The position numbers were made by a program, and so were the translations under genes. A model generated the notes under the pieces. It was not told where the DNA came from. It made no database searches and was given only the letters and a program-made list of their open reading frames with translations. From Sphingomonas sp. (GTDB lineage: Bacteria; Pseudomonadota; Alphaproteobacteria; Sphingomonadales; Sphingomonadaceae), in contig NZ_JAHBZJ010000008.1 in the NCBI RefSeq assembly GCF_019635455.1, forward strand, positions 62,001 through 126,000: DNA of 64,000 nt, given 5' to 3'. Shown one piece after another: positions 35,094 through 44,417 of this stretch; within the stretch, counting starts at the first letter, position 1; every line of letters begins with the position of its first letter.

Positions 35094-36482
35094 TCAGTTG
35101 CGCATCGCCTTGTCACGCGGCGACAGGCTTTCCTGGATCGGCCCCTTCTGCCCCGGATACCGACCCGACTTCGGCTCCATCGTATCGAGGTTCCAGTCGG
35201 CCTCGACAAAGGGCGCCTGGCTGGGGGCCATCTTGGGATAGCCGCCGACCTGTTTCTCATCGTCGATGATGTCGCCGCGTCCCTCGGCGACGAAGAACAG
35301 CACGCGGATATCGTTGGCGTCGCGATCCCAGGGCCGCGCGCCGGCATTGGCGAGCACATGCGTTTCGACGTCGCGGGTCGGCATCACCGGCAGGCCGGCC
35401 GGCCAGACCGGCGGGGTCTTTTCCTCGATCAGCCGCGCGCGCGTCTCGCCATAGCGTCCGAACATCGGCAGCGACTTGCCATGCTTGTCCACCGCGATGT
35501 TGTCGCTGCCGTGATAACGCAGATCGCCGTCCCCACCCAGCATGAGGAACGGCAGCCCATCCTCGGTCGAGGGGCCGGCGCGCATCACATTGCCGACCGC
35601 CGACAGCTCGCCGGTGACATAGGGATGGCCCGCCCATTCGAGTGCCATCAGGTTGTAATGTACCGCTCGCCGGCCGGGATCATAGATCAGGTTGTTGACC
35701 ACCGCCGCCTGGACGCCGCCCTTCAGCAGCGGGCTGCGCTCGACATTATGCGCATAGATGTTGCGATAGATCAGGATGCCGGTCGCATTGTCGTGGATCA
35801 GCGACCCCTTTGAATGTTCGCCCTTGGGATGGCTGGCATTCGCGAGCCCTTCCGAGAGAAGATTGTAGCTGAAGGTGATGTTGTGGCTGGTATTCCTGCG
35901 CCACTCGGTCACGTCCTTGCCGTTGAACCGGGGGCCGGAAGCGGACAGGTTCTCGTCCACCGCCCAGCTCATCGTGCAATGATCGACGATCACATTATAG
36001 GCGCCACCGACCGTCGAAAAGGCATCCGCCTCCCATCCGCTCATCCGGGCCTGGCCATCCACGCCGGTGCGAATCCGGATGTGGCGAACGATCACGTCAT
36101 GCGCCTTCATGTCGATACCGCCGCGGATCAGGGTGATGCCCGGCGACGGCGCGGTCTGGCCGGCGATGGTGAGATAGGGTTCCTTCACCTCCCAGGTCTT
36201 CAGCCCCATGTCGATGACGCCGCCGACCTCGAACACGACGATGCGCGGCCCCTTCGCGTCGAGCGCGGCCTTGAAGCTGCCGGGGCCGTCCGCGTTGAGG
36301 TTGGTGACGCGGATGATCCTGCCGCCGCGCCCCCCCTGCGTCACCGCCGCCCAGCCCACCGCGCCCGGAAAGGCGGGGCTGGCGGTCGCAGCGGGCGGCG
36401 TGCCGGGACGTGCATTGGCCGGGGCGGTGACGGCCGCGAACATGGCGGCGCCGGCGATCGCGGTCGCGAATATGAGCTTCAT
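35094..36482 (-). CDS. Secreted pectate lyase-like protein (right-handed beta-helix, PL1 type)
   Basis: The 462-residue protein has a signal peptide (MKLIFATAIAGAAMFAAVTA). A parallel beta-helix domain follows, with the PL1-type motifs AFPGAVGWAAVTQGGRGG, YLTIAGQTAPSPGITL, VIVRHIRIR and VIVDHCTMSWAVDENLS (the vWiDH-like catalytic region). It should cleave polygalacturonate by beta-elimination, giving unsaturated oligomers. The C-terminal 60 residues are charged and end in a lysine-rich tail of unknown role. It lies 38 bp after the second lyase, probably in the same operon, and has a good AGAGGAG ribosome-binding site. Calcium dependence, usual for the family, is not visible in the sequence. 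Confidence 0.82.
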   Translation of the reverse strand: MKLIFATAIAGAAMFAAVTAPANARPGTPPAATASPAFPGAVGWAAVTQGGRGGRIIRVTNLNADGPGSFKAALDAKGPRIVVFEVGGVIDMGLKTWEVKEPYLTIAGQTAPSPGITLIRGGIDMKAHDVIVRHIRIRTGVDGQARMSGWEADAFSTVGGAYNVIVDHCTMSWAVDENLSASGPRFNGKDVTEWRRNTSHNITFSYNLLSEGLANASHPKGEHSKGSLIHDNATGILIYRNIYAHNVERSPLLKGGVQAAVVNNLIYDPGRRAVHYNLMALEWAGHPYVTGELSAVGNVMRAGPSTEDGLPFLMLGGDGDLRYHGSDNIAVDKHGKSLPMFGRYGETRARLIEEKTPPVWPAGLPVMPTRDVETHVLANAGARPWDRDANDIRVLFFVAEGRGDIIDDEKQVGGYPKMAPSQAPFVEADWNLDTMEPKSGRYPGQKGPIQESLSPRDKAMRN

Positions 36483-36520
36483 CCTGATACTCCTCTACAC
36501 TGGCCGGTGGGAGGGGGGGA

Positions 36521-37834
36521 TTATCCGCCCGCCAGCTCGTTCAGATAGGTTTCGATATTGGTGTAGCCGTCGCCGTCGCGATCGCCCGCCGAATCGTCGC
36601 GCGCGGGATCCAGGCCGTGCCTGCGTTCCCAGGCGTCGGGCATGCCGTCGCCATCGCTGTCGCGTGGCGGCGCGGTCGAGCGCAGCGCCGGCCAGCCGCC
36701 CATTTCGCGCTGGCTGTCGATATGGCTTCCGGTGCGGCTGCGCACGCCGGCGATCACCGCCGCATCGATCGCGTCACGGCTGCGCGACGCGCCCGCGCTG
36801 GCGAGCACCGCCGCCTCGACCGTCCCCGCCCCGGCACAGCTGACCGGCGGCATCGGCACGGGCGCCGCGAGTTTCTGCGCGGGATCGACGATGCCGGTGA
36901 CCAGCGACCAGGGATCGGCCGGCACCTTCCCGTCCATCGCATTGTCGGCGAAATAGGATTTCGCGCGCGGATCGCCCTCGTCGAACGCGATCGGCTTTGC
37001 CGACTGCGGGCCGCGCAGATAGGCGTTACCCACGAAATTATAGCGCGACAGGCTCAACGTATCGGCATTGTAGCCCGATCGTCCGCCACCCCAATTGTAA
37101 AAGAGGTTGCAGCGGAAATCGAAATAGGCGCCGTCGGGATCGGCATCGGCCGATGCGTAATTGCCCGGCCGCGGCATCCGCGCGCTGTGGTTCGCCCACA
37201 GATTGTGGTGAAAGCTCGCCCGCGCCCCACGCCCGCCGCGGATCAGGCTGCCATAGCCGTGCGCACCCTTGGCATGAAGCGAATGGGCGAGCGAATTGGC
37301 GATGATCGACCATTGCACGGTGACGTCGTACCAGCCCTCGTCCGGCCGGGCATAGTTGCCGGACACCGACAGCGTTTCGTCCACCGACCAGCTTGCCGAG
37401 ACATGGTCGAGGATGATCCGCCGACCGTCACGCACCCAGATCGCATCGTCCTGCGTCCTTGATTCATCGCCCAGCCGCGAACGGATGAAGCGGATCACGA
37501 CGTCGTCCGCCTGAACGATCAGCGGAAAATCGCGCAGGGTGACGCCATCGCCCGGGGCGCTCTGCCCCGCGATGGTCACCCGCCCCGCCCGCACGACCAG
37601 CGGCTTTTTGAGCTGGATCGTGCCGGAAACCGCAAACACGATGATACGCGGTCCCACAGCCTCCACCGCCGCACGCAGGGTGCCGGCGCCATCGTCCTCT
37701 AGGCTGGTGACGATCAGCACCCGGCCCCCGCGCCCGCCGAGCGCGATGGCTCCTGCCCCTTCGGCACCCGGAAAGGCGGGCAATGGCACCGCCGTCGTCG
37801 CGGCCGCGGCGAGGAGCAGGAGCGCGACCGGCAT
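36521..37834 (-). CDS. Secreted pectate lyase-like protein with C-terminal calcium-loop repeats
   Basis: This 437-residue protein has a short signal peptide (MPVALLLLAAAATTA) and a PL1-type beta-helix: AFPGAEGAGAIALGGRGG, RVTIAGQSAPGDGVTL, VVIRFIRSR and IILDHVSASWSVDETLS. The C-terminus carries two EF-hand-like loops, DSDGDGMPDAWE and DRDGDGYTNIETYLNEL, like thrombospondin type 3 or dockerin-type calcium motifs. It is 35% shorter in the loop regions than the sister lyase, and the two are related paralogues. Its ATG overlaps the stop of the TonB receptor (TGATG), which puts it in the same operon. Confidence 0.85.
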   Translation of the reverse strand: MPVALLLLAAAATTAVPLPAFPGAEGAGAIALGGRGGRVLIVTSLEDDGAGTLRAAVEAVGPRIIVFAVSGTIQLKKPLVVRAGRVTIAGQSAPGDGVTLRDFPLIVQADDVVIRFIRSRLGDESRTQDDAIWVRDGRRIILDHVSASWSVDETLSVSGNYARPDEGWYDVTVQWSIIANSLAHSLHAKGAHGYGSLIRGGRGARASFHHNLWANHSARMPRPGNYASADADPDGAYFDFRCNLFYNWGGGRSGYNADTLSLSRYNFVGNAYLRGPQSAKPIAFDEGDPRAKSYFADNAMDGKVPADPWSLVTGIVDPAQKLAAPVPMPPVSCAGAGTVEAAVLASAGASRSRDAIDAAVIAGVRSRTGSHIDSQREMGGWPALRSTAPPRDSDGDGMPDAWERRHGLDPARDDSAGDRDGDGYTNIETYLNELAGG

Positions 37835-40800
37835 CAGAACACCGCGCGCGCGCCGATGGTGACGATCCGTCCGGTGCTGGCATAGCTGTTGGTCACCGGG
37901 TTCGCTTCGTACATCGTCCGGTATTGCGGGGTGTTGGTGAGGTTGCGCGCCTCGAGCGAGACGCTGAGCGCCGTCGTGATCGCATAGGACATCGAGAAGT
38001 CGAGATTGAACGTATCCTCGTTATAGCCGAAATCCGCGACCACCGGCGAGTTGCAGGGACCGCCCGCATTGGTGGTGGTGCCGACCGCGCAGGTTCCCGA
38101 CGACAGCGGGAAGCGGTTGACGTAGCGCATCCGGTAGGCGCCCGACACGCGCGCCTTGAGCGGCCCATATTCATAATAGACCGTCGCGTTGAACGAATGC
38201 GGCGACGTGTTGAGGAACGGCGCGCTCGCAAAGCTGTTCACCGCCGTCGATCCGGTCTGACCCTGCGTGGTCGAGAGCGCGGTCCCGGTGAGGTAGCTCA
38301 GTTTCGAATCGATATAGGTGTAGTTGGCGGTCACGCCGAACCGCTGGAGGAAGCCGGGCAGGAAGAAGAAGTTCGACTGAACGTTCACCTCCAGCCCGCG
38401 AATGGTGCCGCCGGGCGCGTCGTTGAACTGGCGCACCGCGAACACCCCGCCATCGGTGATGTACTGGGCGAGCGTCGGGCTCGTCACATTCGCCAGGATC
38501 TGATCGACGATCGCCTGTTCATACACGTCCTGCAACGCGAACTCGCCGGCCACCTGCTGCGGGAAGGAATCGATCTTCTTCTGGAACAGCGCGAGGCCGA
38601 GAAAGCCGTTCGAACCGAAATAATGTTCGAAGCTGAGGTCCAGATTGGTCGATCGGAACGGGCTGAGATAGGGGTTGCCGACGGTGATCGACGGCGCCGA
38701 CCCGCCGACGGTAAGTCCGCTCGGGAACGAGGTCGTCCCGGGCGTCAACGCCGAAAGCTGTGGCCGCGACATCGTCTTGGCCGCCGCCGCGCGGATCAGG
38801 AAATTGCCTGCCACCTCCCAGGTCAGGTTCCCCGCCGGCAGGATGTCGGTATATTCGTTGCGCGCGGTCACGATCGTGCCGAGCGCGCCATTGGCCGCAC
38901 CGCCGACCGAGCCGGTGCCATCGACCCGCGTATTGGCGACGCGAACGCCGACATTTCCGCGCAGCCGCCGCCCCATCAGGTCGATGTCGAAATCCATCTG
39001 GACGAAGCCGGCCATGTCGCGCTCGGTCACGGCGTTGCGCTCACGCCCGTCCGCCTGGGCGCGATAGTCGCCCCATTTGTTGATGCAGTTGCAGTCGATC
39101 GAGAAATAGCTGCGGAACTTGTCGAGGTCCGGGGCATAGAAGCTGGTCGGCGTTCCCGCCGGCACCGTCAGCCCCTGGCCAAAACCGACCGTCTTGCCCA
39201 GATCTGTGATCTTCAGCCCCGCCTCGAGCAGCGTCGGGTTGATCGCCTCGATCCCCGAATTGCGCCGCCCCTGCGCGCTGTCGAACGCGAATTCCTTGTA
39301 CGTGCCGCCGAACCGCAATTTGAACTGATCGTTCAGTTCCCAGGCGAAGTTGGCGCGGCCGACACGGAATTCGTTGTTCACCTCGTTGGTGAAGTAGCGG
39401 ATCGTCGACAGCCCCTTGACCAGCGTCCACTGATTGGGGTCCGACACGTCGAAGCCGGGGTTGAACACCGGCATCTTCCCGCCCGCGCGGTCGTCGAAGA
39501 CATAGCCGTCGCGATCGATCGCGTTGAATTCGGCCAGCAGGCCGACGCCGCGGAATTCGGAGCGTGACCAGCCGCCGGTCATCTCGACCCGCAGACGATC
39601 CGAGAATTCGTGACTGATGTTGATCGTCGCCTGTTTGAAATCGGTCTGGCCGGTCTGCGAATCGGCGAAGCTGCGCCAGTCGACATCGTCGAGGACGAGA
39701 TAATCGGCCTGTCCCGCCGCATTGACATGCGCCTCGCGGATCTTGGTCGAGGGGCGGCCGATCAATTCGTCATAATAAGCGGTGCCGTTGGCACTCGGGA
39801 TATAGCCTGGCGAAACCGTCGCGTTGTAATAGTCGAACGGGTCCAGATTATAGGGATTGTAGCTGGCGCGCGTGCCGGCGACGAGCGTGTTGCCATAGAG
39901 CTGCTGCCCGCAATCGAGCGCGGCGCTGGCGTCGCAGCGCGGATAGAGCGCACGCCGGTCGGCCAGGCCGTTCGCCGTGTTGATCGCCCGCAGCGTATTC
40001 TGCTGCGCCCGCGTGTTGGTTCCGTTGCGGTTGAGGCCGATCGTGGTGATGCCGAGCGAGTTCGACGTCTGGCGATACCGCGAATAGACGAAGTCGCCGA
40101 CGATTTCCGTCCGCGAGCTCGGCTGCCACTGGGCGGTGAAGGTCATGCCCAGCCGGTCATAGTCCAGTTCCTGCCGACCGATCGAGGGCAGCGCCGGAAT
40201 GATGGTATCGGGCGCAATCAGCGCATAGGCGGCGGGGTTCGACCCATAGGTCGCCCCGGTGCCGGCGCCGGCCGGCTGGGCGAAGCCGAACACGTTCGGC
40301 GATTTGCCGGCATGCTGCGCATTACGATAGGCATATTCGAACTGGCCGGGATTGCGGCGATAGCTGTCGATCTGCTGACCCTGGTCCTGAAAGGCGACGG
40401 TCGCCATCACGCCGAAATTGTCCGCCAGCCGCTTTGAGACCAGCGCCGTCAGCCGCGGGTTCCAGGTCGATCCATTCTCGCGATATTCGGCTTCCACGCC
40501 CAGCGCGAGCCGATCCTTCTTATAGGCGAGCGGCCGGCCGGTGGTGAGATCGATGATCGCGCCGAGCGACCCTTCCTCATTGGCGGCGGTGACCGACTTG
40601 CTGATCTTGACCCCGCTGAACAGTTCGGACGCGAAGGTGTTGAAATCGAACCCGCGCGAGCGGTTTGCCCCGGCGTCGGACTGATTGCCGCCCGAAACAT
40701 TCTGCGCGTCCGCCCCGTTCAGGAGCACGCTCTGGAAATCACCGCCCAGGCCGCGCACCGTAATCGTCCGCCCCTCGCCATTGTCGCGATCGATCGACAC

Positions 40801-41118
40801 GCCGGGCAGGCGCTGGATCGACTCGGCGATATTGGCGTCGGGGAAGTCGGCGATGTCCTCGGCGGTGATCGAATCGACGATCTGGTCGGCGCGCCGTTTC
40901 TGACTCAGCGCACTGGCGAGGCTGGCGCGATAGCCGGTGACGACGAGCTCACCGCCATCGGCCTTGTCCTCATCCTGCGCGGTCGCGTCCTCGGCCGCCG
41001 GCTTTTGCGGTTCGCCACCCGTCTGGCCCGACGCCCAGGCCGGCGCGGCGAACGCCATGCCCAGCGCCAGCGCAAAAGCCGACGACCGGCACGCGAAACG
41101 AAAATGCCCCGATGACAT
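37834..41118 (-). CDS. TonB-dependent receptor for oligosaccharide uptake (pectin locus)
   Basis: The 1094-residue product has a signal peptide (SSAFALALGMAFAAPAWA), a TonB-box-like region and a plug domain with NIAESIQRLPGVSIDRDNGE and ITVRGLGGDFQSVLLNG, then a 22-strand barrel ending in an aromatic residue (IGARAVF). It belongs to the TonB receptor group of Caulobacter/Xanthomonas/Sphingomonas type (TIGR01782). It should carry oligogalacturonides across the outer membrane. ATG 41118 has a GGGGGAGG ribosome-binding site five bases upstream. The operator copy at 41173-41186 lies upstream, and two pectate lyase genes follow in the operon. Confidence 0.93.
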   Translation of the reverse strand: MSSGHFRFACRSSAFALALGMAFAAPAWASGQTGGEPQKPAAEDATAQDEDKADGGELVVTGYRASLASALSQKRRADQIVDSITAEDIADFPDANIAESIQRLPGVSIDRDNGEGRTITVRGLGGDFQSVLLNGADAQNVSGGNQSDAGANRSRGFDFNTFASELFSGVKISKSVTAANEEGSLGAIIDLTTGRPLAYKKDRLALGVEAEYRENGSTWNPRLTALVSKRLADNFGVMATVAFQDQGQQIDSYRRNPGQFEYAYRNAQHAGKSPNVFGFAQPAGAGTGATYGSNPAAYALIAPDTIIPALPSIGRQELDYDRLGMTFTAQWQPSSRTEIVGDFVYSRYRQTSNSLGITTIGLNRNGTNTRAQQNTLRAINTANGLADRRALYPRCDASAALDCGQQLYGNTLVAGTRASYNPYNLDPFDYYNATVSPGYIPSANGTAYYDELIGRPSTKIREAHVNAAGQADYLVLDDVDWRSFADSQTGQTDFKQATINISHEFSDRLRVEMTGGWSRSEFRGVGLLAEFNAIDRDGYVFDDRAGGKMPVFNPGFDVSDPNQWTLVKGLSTIRYFTNEVNNEFRVGRANFAWELNDQFKLRFGGTYKEFAFDSAQGRRNSGIEAINPTLLEAGLKITDLGKTVGFGQGLTVPAGTPTSFYAPDLDKFRSYFSIDCNCINKWGDYRAQADGRERNAVTERDMAGFVQMDFDIDLMGRRLRGNVGVRVANTRVDGTGSVGGAANGALGTIVTARNEYTDILPAGNLTWEVAGNFLIRAAAAKTMSRPQLSALTPGTTSFPSGLTVGGSAPSITVGNPYLSPFRSTNLDLSFEHYFGSNGFLGLALFQKKIDSFPQQVAGEFALQDVYEQAIVDQILANVTSPTLAQYITDGGVFAVRQFNDAPGGTIRGLEVNVQSNFFFLPGFLQRFGVTANYTYIDSKLSYLTGTALSTTQGQTGSTAVNSFASAPFLNTSPHSFNATVYYEYGPLKARVSGAYRMRYVNRFPLSSGTCAVGTTTNAGGPCNSPVVADFGYNEDTFNLDFSMSYAITTALSVSLEARNLTNTPQYRTMYEANPVTNSYASTGRIVTIGARAVF

Positions 41119-41172
41119 AGAACCTCCCCCTCGAAATCTTATCGGCTTCGGGCATGTGGACCGCCCGTTGAA

Positions 41173-41186
41173 TGACACCGGTATCA
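41173..41186 (-). promoter_or_regulatory. LacI-type operator, leftward TonB receptor promoter
   Basis: The 14 bases TGACACCGGTATCA form an almost perfect palindrome (only one base pair breaks symmetry: TGACACCGGTGTCA would be exact). This is the most symmetric copy in the window. It lies 55 bp upstream of the TonB receptor start. Confidence 0.65.
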
Positions 41187-41339
41187 GCGCTGTCGCCGCA
41201 TTTCAATCCCGTTCGTTCACCCGGGCGAGATTCGGAACGAAGCTGATGGAAATCCGGCGCTTTCGCGGTCATTTTCGCTGCTACCGAGGTCCGATCAGGG
41301 GCAAACTTGACTTGCGCCGAGGAATCGCGGAAAAAGTAA

Positions 41340-41353
41340 TGACACCGGTTTCT
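41340..41353 (+). promoter_or_regulatory. LacI-type operator, rightward TonB receptor promoter, copy 1
   Basis: TGACACCGGTTTCT carries the exact ten-base core. It lies 180 bp upstream of the rightward TonB receptor start. Confidence 0.6.
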
Positions 41354-41491
41354 GTTGTCGGACGCCGGGACCCGACCATGAGCACATGGCGGTACAGGAG
41401 GAGGATGGCCTGAGCACGACGCGATCCCTGCGCTCGGCTCCCTCTTTCCATCGTTTCGCTTCGACGCGGCCAAGGCGTTTCGAGGCAAAAA

Positions 41492-41505
41492 TGCGAACGG
41501 TGTCA
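41492..41505 (-). promoter_or_regulatory. LacI-type operator, rightward TonB receptor promoter, copy 2 (weaker)
   Basis: The minus-strand sequence is TGACACCGTTCGCA. It matches nine of the ten core bases, so it may be a weak auxiliary site. It lies 27 bp upstream of the receptor ATG, where a repressor could act as a roadblock, and may cooperate with the copy 150 bp away. Confidence 0.45.
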
Positions 41506-41532
41506 TCGACGCCGTCTGAGAGGGGAATTAGA

Positions 41533-44403
41533 ATGCGAGACACTCAGTATCGCCGCAATGGCGCCCGTTTCCTCATCGCCGCGTCCGCGCTCGTCATCGC
41601 CACCGCCGCTCAGGCACAGGATGCCCCGGCGACGCAGGATCCCGCCGCTGCGGACCAGGGGGCCGAAGATGGCGGCATCGTCGTCACCGGATTTCGCGCG
41701 TCGCTCGACGCCGCGCTCAACGTGAAGCGCGATTCGGTAGCTGCGGTCGATGCGATCGTCGCCGAAGACATCGCGAAGTTTCCCGACCAGAATCTGGCCG
41801 AATCGCTCCAGCGCATTCCCGGCATCGCGATCCAGCGCGACGGCGGCGAAGGACGCGCGATCACCGTTCGCGGCCTTGGCTCGCAATTCACCCGGGTTCG
41901 CGTGAACGGACTGGAAACGATCACCACCAGCTCCGACGGCGCCTCTGCCAATCGCGACCGCGCGTTCGATTTCAACGTCTTCGCGTCTGAGCTGTTCAGC
42001 TCGATCGTCGTCCACAAGACCGCCTCCGCCGATCTGGACGAAGGCTCGCTCGGCGCGGTGGTCGATCTCAACACCGGCAACCCGCTGAAGGGCAAGGAAG
42101 GCTTCACCTTTGCCGCATCGGCCCAGGGGTCCTATAACGATCTCGCCAAGACCTGGGGGCCGCGCGTCGCCGGCCTGCTGGGCTGGAAGTCGCCCGACGG
42201 CACGCTTGGCGCATCGGTGTCGGCCGCCTATCAGAAGACGACCACGCGGGAGATCGGCAACAACACTGTCCGCTGGGCGCAGGCGCGGTTCGATTCGGTG
42301 AACGGCACGCCCTGCTGGACCACCACCGCGACCAGCGGCATCGGCGTCGCCAATTCGGGCGGCGTCTACACGCCCGGTCGGGTCGCCGCGTGCGATACCG
42401 CAGCTCTCGCCTTTCACCCGCGTATCCCGCGCTATGGCGAGGTGTCGCACTATCGCGAGCGTCTGGGCCTGACGGGTTCGATCCAGTGGGCGCCAAGCGA
42501 CAAGACCCAGCTGTCGATCGACGCGCTCTATTCCAAGTTCAAGGACGACCGCCGCGAAAAATGGGGCGAGGTGCTGCTGCGTTCCAACGAGCGGTCGATC
42601 GACGTGGTCAATCCGACCTATGACAGCAACGGCAACATGATCTCGGCGACGCTCAACGACGCCTGGGTGCGCACCGAACATTATCTGAAGAAGAGCTCGA
42701 CCGAATTCTATCAGATCGGCGGCACCTGGGACCAGCAAGTCGGCGACAATTTCCGTTTCACCATGCTGGGCGGCTACTCGCGGTCCAAGGCCGACGTGCC
42801 GGTGGAAACCACGATCATCTTCGACGATCGCGATGCGCAGGGCTACAGCTTCGACTATAGCGACATGTGGTTCCCCAAGCTGACCTTCGGGACCAGCGTG
42901 ACGACGCCGGGCAATTTCCAGCTCGCCGAAATCCGCGATCGCCCCTCGAACGTGGTGAACCAGTTCCGCACCGCGCAGCTGCGCACCGAATGGGACGTGA
43001 CCGACGGCTTTACGGTCAAGCTGGGCGGCGTGTGGCGGCGCTACAATTTCGACCTGGTCGCCTATACCCGCGACACGGCGGTGTGCGGCAATGGCGGCAC
43101 CGACCTGGTGCTCGGCACCATCACCTGTTCGGCGACTTCGGCGTTCGGACCCAGCGCGGTCTATGGCTTCCCGGTGACCAGCGCGCTGTCGGAGCTGTTC
43201 ACGCTCCGGGGGGCGGACGCGCCCAGCGGTACGACGACCCAGTGGCTGATCCCCAATCTCGACGCGGCGGCGGCCTATACCAACCTGTACAGCCGCGCGC
43301 TGAAGATCGACACCGGCAACAATCGCGGCGTTCAGGAGGAGAGCAAGGGCGTCTATCTGCAATTCGATGCCAAGGGCGATCTGTTCGGCCTCGACTATGC
43401 CGTCAACGCCGGCATCCGCTATGTTCGCACCGACCAGTCATCCTATGGCATCAACAGCGGCGTGACCGTGACGGTGAAGCGCGATTACGAGGATTGGCTG
43501 CCCGCGTTCAACCTCGCGCTCTATCCCTCGCGCGACATCATCATCCGCGGCGCGATCGCCAAGGTGATGACGCGGCCGTCGCTGGGCAATCTGACGCCGG
43601 GCGGGTCGGCGGACGGCTTCAACTACAAGGTCACCAGCGGTAACCCGTTCCTCGATCCGTTCCGCGCCACCAATTACGACGTCGCGCTCGAATGGTATTT
43701 CGCGCCGCAGTCGATCTTCTCGGTCGCGCTGTTCAAGAAGGATGTGGCGAGCTTCCCGGTGTCGATCACCCGCACCGGCACCTTCACCGAAACCGGCCTG
43801 TCGCCCTCGGTCCTGGTGCCGTCGTCGCCAGCCGCGCTCAATCCCGCGCTCCAATCGCAGCCGATCTGGACGATCGCGACCACCGGCAACGGCACCGGCG
43901 CCTCGCTCAAGGGGATCGAGATCGCGTTGCAGGCGCCGTTCAAGTTCCTCCCCGGCTTCCTGTCCAATTTCGGTGGCATCGTGAACGCGACCTTCGTCGA
44001 TTCGACGGCGAACTATACGCAGCAGGGGCCCGCGATCACCGCGGGTGGCGCGTTGCAATCGACGACGGTGGAAAACACGCTCTACGGCCTGTCGAAGCGC
44101 CAGTACAACGCCACGCTCTATTATGAGGACAGCAAGTTCTCGGCGCGCGCGTCGATCAGCTATCGCAGCCCCTTTACCGATGGCGGATCGGGTACCGGCA
44201 ACGTGTTCGAGGGGTATCAGGCGATCACCAACGTCGATGCGTCGCTGCGGTACAAGGTGACCGACTATCTCGAGGTTTCGCTCGAGGGGACCAACCTGAC
44301 CGACGCGTATCGCAAGCGCTGGACCGACCTCAACGCCCAGCGCAATTACGAGAACAACCATTTCGGCCGCACCTTCCTGCTGGGCGCCCGGATCAAGATG
44401 TGA
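41533..44403 (+). CDS. TonB-dependent receptor, second of the pectin locus
   Basis: The 956-residue protein has a signal peptide (FLIAASALVIATAAQA), then a plug with IVVTGFRASLDAALNVKRDS, NLAESLQRIPGIAIQRDGGE and ITVRGLGSQFTRVRVNGLE, then a long barrel ending RTFLLGARIKM. It is of the same TIGR01782-like type as the leftward receptor but clearly diverged and shorter. It should import a different oligomer of the same polysaccharide. The ATG at 41533 follows a GAGAGGGG ribosome-binding site (41519-41524). The esterase and GH43 genes follow closely. Confidence 0.93.
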   Translation: MRDTQYRRNGARFLIAASALVIATAAQAQDAPATQDPAAADQGAEDGGIVVTGFRASLDAALNVKRDSVAAVDAIVAEDIAKFPDQNLAESLQRIPGIAIQRDGGEGRAITVRGLGSQFTRVRVNGLETITTSSDGASANRDRAFDFNVFASELFSSIVVHKTASADLDEGSLGAVVDLNTGNPLKGKEGFTFAASAQGSYNDLAKTWGPRVAGLLGWKSPDGTLGASVSAAYQKTTTREIGNNTVRWAQARFDSVNGTPCWTTTATSGIGVANSGGVYTPGRVAACDTAALAFHPRIPRYGEVSHYRERLGLTGSIQWAPSDKTQLSIDALYSKFKDDRREKWGEVLLRSNERSIDVVNPTYDSNGNMISATLNDAWVRTEHYLKKSSTEFYQIGGTWDQQVGDNFRFTMLGGYSRSKADVPVETTIIFDDRDAQGYSFDYSDMWFPKLTFGTSVTTPGNFQLAEIRDRPSNVVNQFRTAQLRTEWDVTDGFTVKLGGVWRRYNFDLVAYTRDTAVCGNGGTDLVLGTITCSATSAFGPSAVYGFPVTSALSELFTLRGADAPSGTTTQWLIPNLDAAAAYTNLYSRALKIDTGNNRGVQEESKGVYLQFDAKGDLFGLDYAVNAGIRYVRTDQSSYGINSGVTVTVKRDYEDWLPAFNLALYPSRDIIIRGAIAKVMTRPSLGNLTPGGSADGFNYKVTSGNPFLDPFRATNYDVALEWYFAPQSIFSVALFKKDVASFPVSITRTGTFTETGLSPSVLVPSSPAALNPALQSQPIWTIATTGNGTGASLKGIEIALQAPFKFLPGFLSNFGGIVNATFVDSTANYTQQGPAITAGGALQSTTVENTLYGLSKRQYNATLYYEDSKFSARASISYRSPFTDGGSGTGNVFEGYQAITNVDASLRYKVTDYLEVSLEGTNLTDAYRKRWTDLNAQRNYENNHFGRTFLLGARIKM

Positions 44404-44417
44404 GGAAAGGTGGGGAC

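Larger units (their letters stand above)
41119..41532. other. Divergent promoter region between the two TonB-receptor operons
   Basis: This is the only gap over 300 bp in the window (414 bp). It contains no credible gene. It holds three copies of the pectin-locus operator: one near the leftward receptor (41173-41186) and two on the rightward side (41340-41353 and, with one core mismatch, 41492-41505). A TTGAAA-17-TACCGG promoter may be read leftward, with the operator covering its -10. A TTGACT hexamer is at 41307-41312 on the plus strand. The region between 41200 and 41300 shows nothing I can name. Confidence 0.7.
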
